Assembly: GCF_937875145.1 (NCBI RefSeq)
Contig: NZ_CALNCS010000111.1
Span: 1 to 17,812, forward strand
DNA length: 17,812 nt
Direction: 5' to 3'
Source of the DNA: Alkalibaculum bacchi
Lineage (GTDB): Bacteria; Bacillota; Clostridia; Eubacteriales; Alkalibacteraceae
Shown here: one piece after another, positions 14,840 to 17,812 of the stretch
Numbering within the stretch: the first letter of the stretch is position 1
How the letters are laid out: each line of letters opens with the position of its first letter
The notes under the pieces: generated by a model
What the model was told of the DNA's origin: nothing
Seen by the model: only the letters and a program-made list of their open reading frames with translations
Databases searched by the model: none
Position numbers and translations under genes: made by a program

Positions 14840-16383
14840 AAAATGTATACATATGTAATATTGCTCAAAAGGATGGATTATTTAACTTTGAAAAAATTGA
14901 TGTAAATGTACTTAAAGACCATTACAATGTAAGGATTCATTCAGAAGATAATTTAAATAGTATCTATGATGTTGCAATGAATATAATCGATGAAGAACCT
15001 GACTTTGCACTTATGTATTTATATGATGATAATGCCCATATTATTTTTTCTATTATTAAATTATTAATAGACGAAGAGTTTACTGATGTTATTTTAATAA
15101 ACAAAAACAGAAGAGGCGTTACGAAATTTCATGATCAAGATATTCGAATTATTTCTGATTTAAATGCGTTAATACATGTGGAAGAATCTGAGCCATTAGC
15201 TTATATACCCCTTGAAGAGTTCTTTGCCCTTGAAACGAAAATGGGAGATAATGGTGATATTTATACAAGCATGAAGAATGGTTTAGATATGTATTTAACT
15301 GGAAATTATATTAGCTCAAATTTTATAACCAATGTAAAACACTTAGAGATAGAACAGGGTGCACAAATTTCTTTTGAAGACCTGTCTCCAGAATTGTTAA
15401 ACATGAACAGCGCATTTATTTATCATGTAGATGAACTTAAGGATGATTTTTATAATGAAATCAAAGGGGATACCAATCAACTGGTCTTTTCACATATTCA
15501 TCAATATTGTAATAATCATGTAAAAATAGATAATCACAATGATCCTATATTCATAAAGAGAATGAAGTATTCACATTATGAAAATCAAAATGATAAATTC
15601 GTTTATTTAGATATAGTAGATCAAGATGATGTGGAGGCTTTGCTAGACGATGTTCATTATTTTGGGCGAACGGGTGTATTGAATAAACCAAATGCCAAGA
15701 TCGTCAACAGTTGTACTTTTAATAGCTCTTCTTGTTCACTATTAAAATTGACAAGAGGACATGTGAATGCAGAGGGCCATTTTATGCCTTGCATTAATTG
15801 TTCAAAGTCTATCGGCAGCATTAAAGACGAGTATTTTGACTTGTTAAAAGCCGCTTCTAAAACCATGAATAAGGAAAGAGTAAAACGGAACTGTACAGAT
15901 TGTAAGGCAAACGCTTATTGTTCAAAATGTGCCATGCTACCCGATCAATTGGATCAAGAATATTTTTGCAGTGTAATGAAATCAAACCCTCTCATTCACG
16001 ATTATAATTACAAATCCTCATTGTTTTCAGACATGATTCAATATAATAAGATTTTTACTACACATGATATAGGTAAGCTACAAATTAATAATAAAGAGTA
16101 TACTTTAGCTTTTGATAAGAAAGACCAATATCCTATGAATAAAGTGAATAACCTTTTTACGGCATTTCGAATGGGTGATGATATTTACATATTGAGTTTT
16201 AAAATGCCAAAAATATATCAAACCGATGAGCGATTCGTATATATTGCAGAGGGTTATATTCGAGATGTGCCGATAAGTGATCTAACGGCTTATTATGGAG
16301 ATCGATATTCCATCCCTCAAGGAGAAGCAGAAAAACACGTATTAGAGGCTTTGAGAATCATCAAAGAAAGTAGGGTCATTTAA
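14836..16383 (+). CDS. SPASM-domain protein lacking the radical SAM motif
   Basis: A 515-residue protein. Residues ~1-130 look like a degenerate cobalamin-binding-type Rossmann domain (PDFALMYLYDDNAHIIFSII). The middle part has no CxxxCxxC anywhere. Residues 300-378 fit the SPASM layout: C300-x13-G-x4-C319, then C353-x2-C356-x5-C362-x2-C365, then C378, with extra C293 and C322. SPASM domains bind auxiliary [4Fe-4S] clusters next to a radical SAM domain; here the catalytic cluster is missing. It may be a degenerate partner of the B12 radical SAM enzyme encoded upstream, supplying clusters or binding peptide. GAGG lies seven bases before the ATG; it overlaps both neighbours. It may relate to clostridial peptide-maturation families such as TIGR04066, from memory only. 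Confidence 0.8.
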   Translation: MKNVYICNIAQKDGLFNFEKIDVNVLKDHYNVRIHSEDNLNSIYDVAMNIIDEEPDFALMYLYDDNAHIIFSIIKLLIDEEFTDVILINKNRRGVTKFHDQDIRIISDLNALIHVEESEPLAYIPLEEFFALETKMGDNGDIYTSMKNGLDMYLTGNYISSNFITNVKHLEIEQGAQISFEDLSPELLNMNSAFIYHVDELKDDFYNEIKGDTNQLVFSHIHQYCNNHVKIDNHNDPIFIKRMKYSHYENQNDKFVYLDIVDQDDVEALLDDVHYFGRTGVLNKPNAKIVNSCTFNSSSCSLLKLTRGHVNAEGHFMPCINCSKSIGSIKDEYFDLLKAASKTMNKERVKRNCTDCKANAYCSKCAMLPDQLDQEYFCSVMKSNPLIHDYNYKSSLFSDMIQYNKIFTTHDIGKLQINNKEYTLAFDKKDQYPMNKVNNLFTAFRMGDDIYILSFKMPKIYQTDERFVYIAEGYIRDVPISDLTAYYGDRYSIPQGEAEKHVLEALRIIKESRVI

Positions 16384-17198
16384 TGCAACATTATTTTGGC
16401 ATATTTGAAGATATACATAAATTATATGAAGATAAAATTCAAAATATTGGTATGTATGATAGCTGGTTTGCTCATTTTTATAATACCTTTCCATTGCCTC
16501 CAGAGGAACAGGAAATATATATTACAAAATGTCTTCAATATGGGAAAGAAATACTTGAGCTATGTTGTGGAAATGGAAGGTTGACCATTCCCTTAGCACA
16601 AAATGGATTTAAAGTAGATGGAATCGATCTGTCCAAGGATATGTTAAGTCTCCTAGATAAAAAAGTAGAAGAATTGCCGAAATCCATTCAAAAACGCATT
16701 CAGACTACCTATGGGGATGTCTTTAATCTTAAGCTAAATAAAAAATACGACGTTATACTTTTACCTGCAACGACTATTTGTATATTAGCTGATGATGTAG
16801 AGAATCTTATAAAACTTTTAAATCTCATAGAAGAGCATTTAAAAAATGGTGGATGTTTCATCTTTGATTATCGTAGTCTTGCAGAAGGGCAAGAGATGTC
16901 TGAGATAATGTCCTTATGTGAAAAAAGTGAGAATTATACGGCTCTAACACTAATGCAAGATTTTAAAAATTTTAGTCCAGGAAGAATTATAGGGAACTTT
17001 TATACACAGATTGAGCACGCTGATGGACGATTTGAAAGAGTCATGACTTATACAGATAAAAAGAATATTACAGATTCCTTTGTGAACGATTTGTTTTCTC
17101 ATTCCAATTTAGGGATTGCAGAAAGAGAAAAAATTCCAATTGGACATGATGAATGGATATTTACAATTGCTAAGAGAAAGAGTGAATGTTATGAGTAA
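16383..17198 (+). CDS. Class I SAM-dependent methyltransferase (candidate N-methyltransferase)
   Basis: 271 residues. Motif I ELCCGNG is at 59-65, followed by the acidic loop GIDLSKDML, motif II-like GDVFNL and YDVILLPATTICIL, and a beta-rich C-terminal half. The start shares one base with the stop of the SPASM gene (TAATG) and the end overlaps the aminotransferase start by eight bases. Direct pairing with an aminotransferase suggests that it methylates the amine that enzyme installs, as the daptide methyltransferase does when forming the N,N-dimethyl terminus. The substrate is inferred from context; the fold is clear. Confidence 0.9.
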   Translation: MQHYFGIFEDIHKLYEDKIQNIGMYDSWFAHFYNTFPLPPEEQEIYITKCLQYGKEILELCCGNGRLTIPLAQNGFKVDGIDLSKDMLSLLDKKVEELPKSIQKRIQTTYGDVFNLKLNKKYDVILLPATTICILADDVENLIKLLNLIEEHLKNGGCFIFDYRSLAEGQEMSEIMSLCEKSENYTALTLMQDFKNFSPGRIIGNFYTQIEHADGRFERVMTYTDKKNITDSFVNDLFSHSNLGIAEREKIPIGHDEWIFTIAKRKSECYE

Positions 17199-17812
17199 TC
17201 TAAATGCATACTGGAAGCCCTTTAATCGAGCGGACAATCCCTCCATATTAGAGGTTGTCAGTGGGAGTGGTGTCAATCTATTTGATGAAGATGGAAAAAG
17301 ATATCTTGATGCTTACAGTGGATTATGGAATATGCATTATGGCTATAGTGATGAGGACATTAAAGGTGCAATTATAGATCAACTTAACACATTACCCTAT
17401 GTAAATCCGATAACGATAAACTATCCTAAAATTGAGGAACTATCACAATTACTTTGTCGTATCACTCATAAAGATATTGACAAAATTATCTATACCTGTA
17501 GCGGTTCAGAATCAAACGAAGGTGCGATCAAATTGGCAAGAAAATATTCTTCTTTAAAGGGGAGTAGCAGAAGGGCAATAGGTGTGATAGAAAACTCTTA
17601 TCATGGAAGTTATTACGGTTCTATGTCTGCCTCAACATATGAAGGAAAAAATAGGGAAGGGTATGGTCCGATCCTGAGAGGTTTTGTATCTTTATCGATG
17701 CCTTTTACTAGAGAGTCTAAAATGGATGAGTTTTCTGTAGAGTGTAAAGAAGAGATGGTTTGCTCCTTAAAAGAGGAATTAAATGTGCTAAAAGATCATT
17801 TGTGCGCTATCA
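17191..17812 (+). CDS. Class III PLP aminotransferase, partial at window end
   Basis: The first 207 residues are in the window; the frame runs open off the edge. The start MSNLNAYWKPFN and the N-terminal region LFDEDGKRYLDAYSGLWNMHYGY are typical of class III (omega-)aminotransferases. The PLP-phosphate loop GSESNE is at 105-110, followed by AIKLARKY and ENSYHGSYYGSM. The catalytic lysine lies beyond the window. ATG 17191 overlaps the methyltransferase gene by eight bases. In daptide logic it would convert the ketone left after Thr decarboxylation to a primary amine. A small-molecule amine role cannot be excluded. Confidence 0.9.
   Translation, partial: MSNLNAYWKPFNRADNPSILEVVSGSGVNLFDEDGKRYLDAYSGLWNMHYGYSDEDIKGAIIDQLNTLPYVNPITINYPKIEELSQLLCRITHKDIDKIIYTCSGSESNEGAIKLARKYSSLKGSSRRAIGVIENSYHGSYYGSMSASTYEGKNREGYGPILRGFVSLSMPFTRESKMDEFSVECKEEMVCSLKEELNVLKDHLCAI

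Noticed and set aside
14584..14868. Minus-strand open frame across the two small genes
   Set aside because: It is antisense to two genes with good overlaps and ribosome sites; it has no domain signature of its own.
1..17812. CRISPR arrays, tRNA or rRNA genes, transposases
   Set aside because: No regularly spaced repeats, cloverleaf-like sequences or transposase motifs were seen on reading the window.

Overview
The window looks like chromosomal DNA of a low-GC, anaerobic Gram-positive bacterium of the class Clostridia. Reasons: strongly A/T-biased codons, strong GGAGG-type ribosome sites, TTG and GTG starts, and a prkA-yhbH-spoVR sporulation/stress operon. The species cannot be named from the sequence.

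Region 1 (1-2780) holds the end of an upstream transcription unit with its terminator, then a Crp/Fnr-family regulator on the minus strand, divergent from an isolated leuC-leuD pair (3-isopropylmalate-type hydro-lyase). The gap between them holds a perfect TGTAA-N6-TTACA operator. It is centred where a class II Crp-type activator should sit relative to the extended -10 promoter of leuC. Region 2 (2875-7490) is the conserved operon prkA (AAA+ serine kinase), yhbH/yeaH (VWA protein) and spoVR, followed by a perfect 40-bp palindrome. Region 3 (7500-8508) is a decayed MATE efflux gene, with a nonsense codon, an internal deletion and a foreign tail, converging on a small flavin split-barrel protein.

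Region 4 (8799 to the window end) is the main interest: an operon for a ribosomally made, post-translationally modified peptide (RiPP). In order it encodes a PqqD-like domain fused to a membrane M50 metalloprotease; two 39-40 residue precursor peptides; an ABC ATPase and permease; an SDR oxidoreductase; a B12-binding radical SAM enzyme; two small related beta-rich proteins; a SPASM-domain protein with no radical SAM motif; a SAM methyltransferase; and a class III aminotransferase cut by the window end. Both precursors share the leader motif FEEVE-x4-P...FW, have a hydrophobic Gly/Ala/Val-rich core and end in threonine.

Threonine-ended precursors together with a dehydrogenase, an aminotransferase, a methyltransferase, an M50 protease and an ABC exporter match the logic of daptides. 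In daptides the C-terminal Thr is oxidatively decarboxylated, transaminated and N,N-dimethylated to a dimethyl-1,2-propanediamine end. Here that set is joined by a B12 radical SAM enzyme, a SPASM-only protein and two small unknown proteins. I therefore read the region as a clostridial daptide-like cluster with an extra, undescribed modification branch. The gene identities come from motifs; the daptide assignment is inference.
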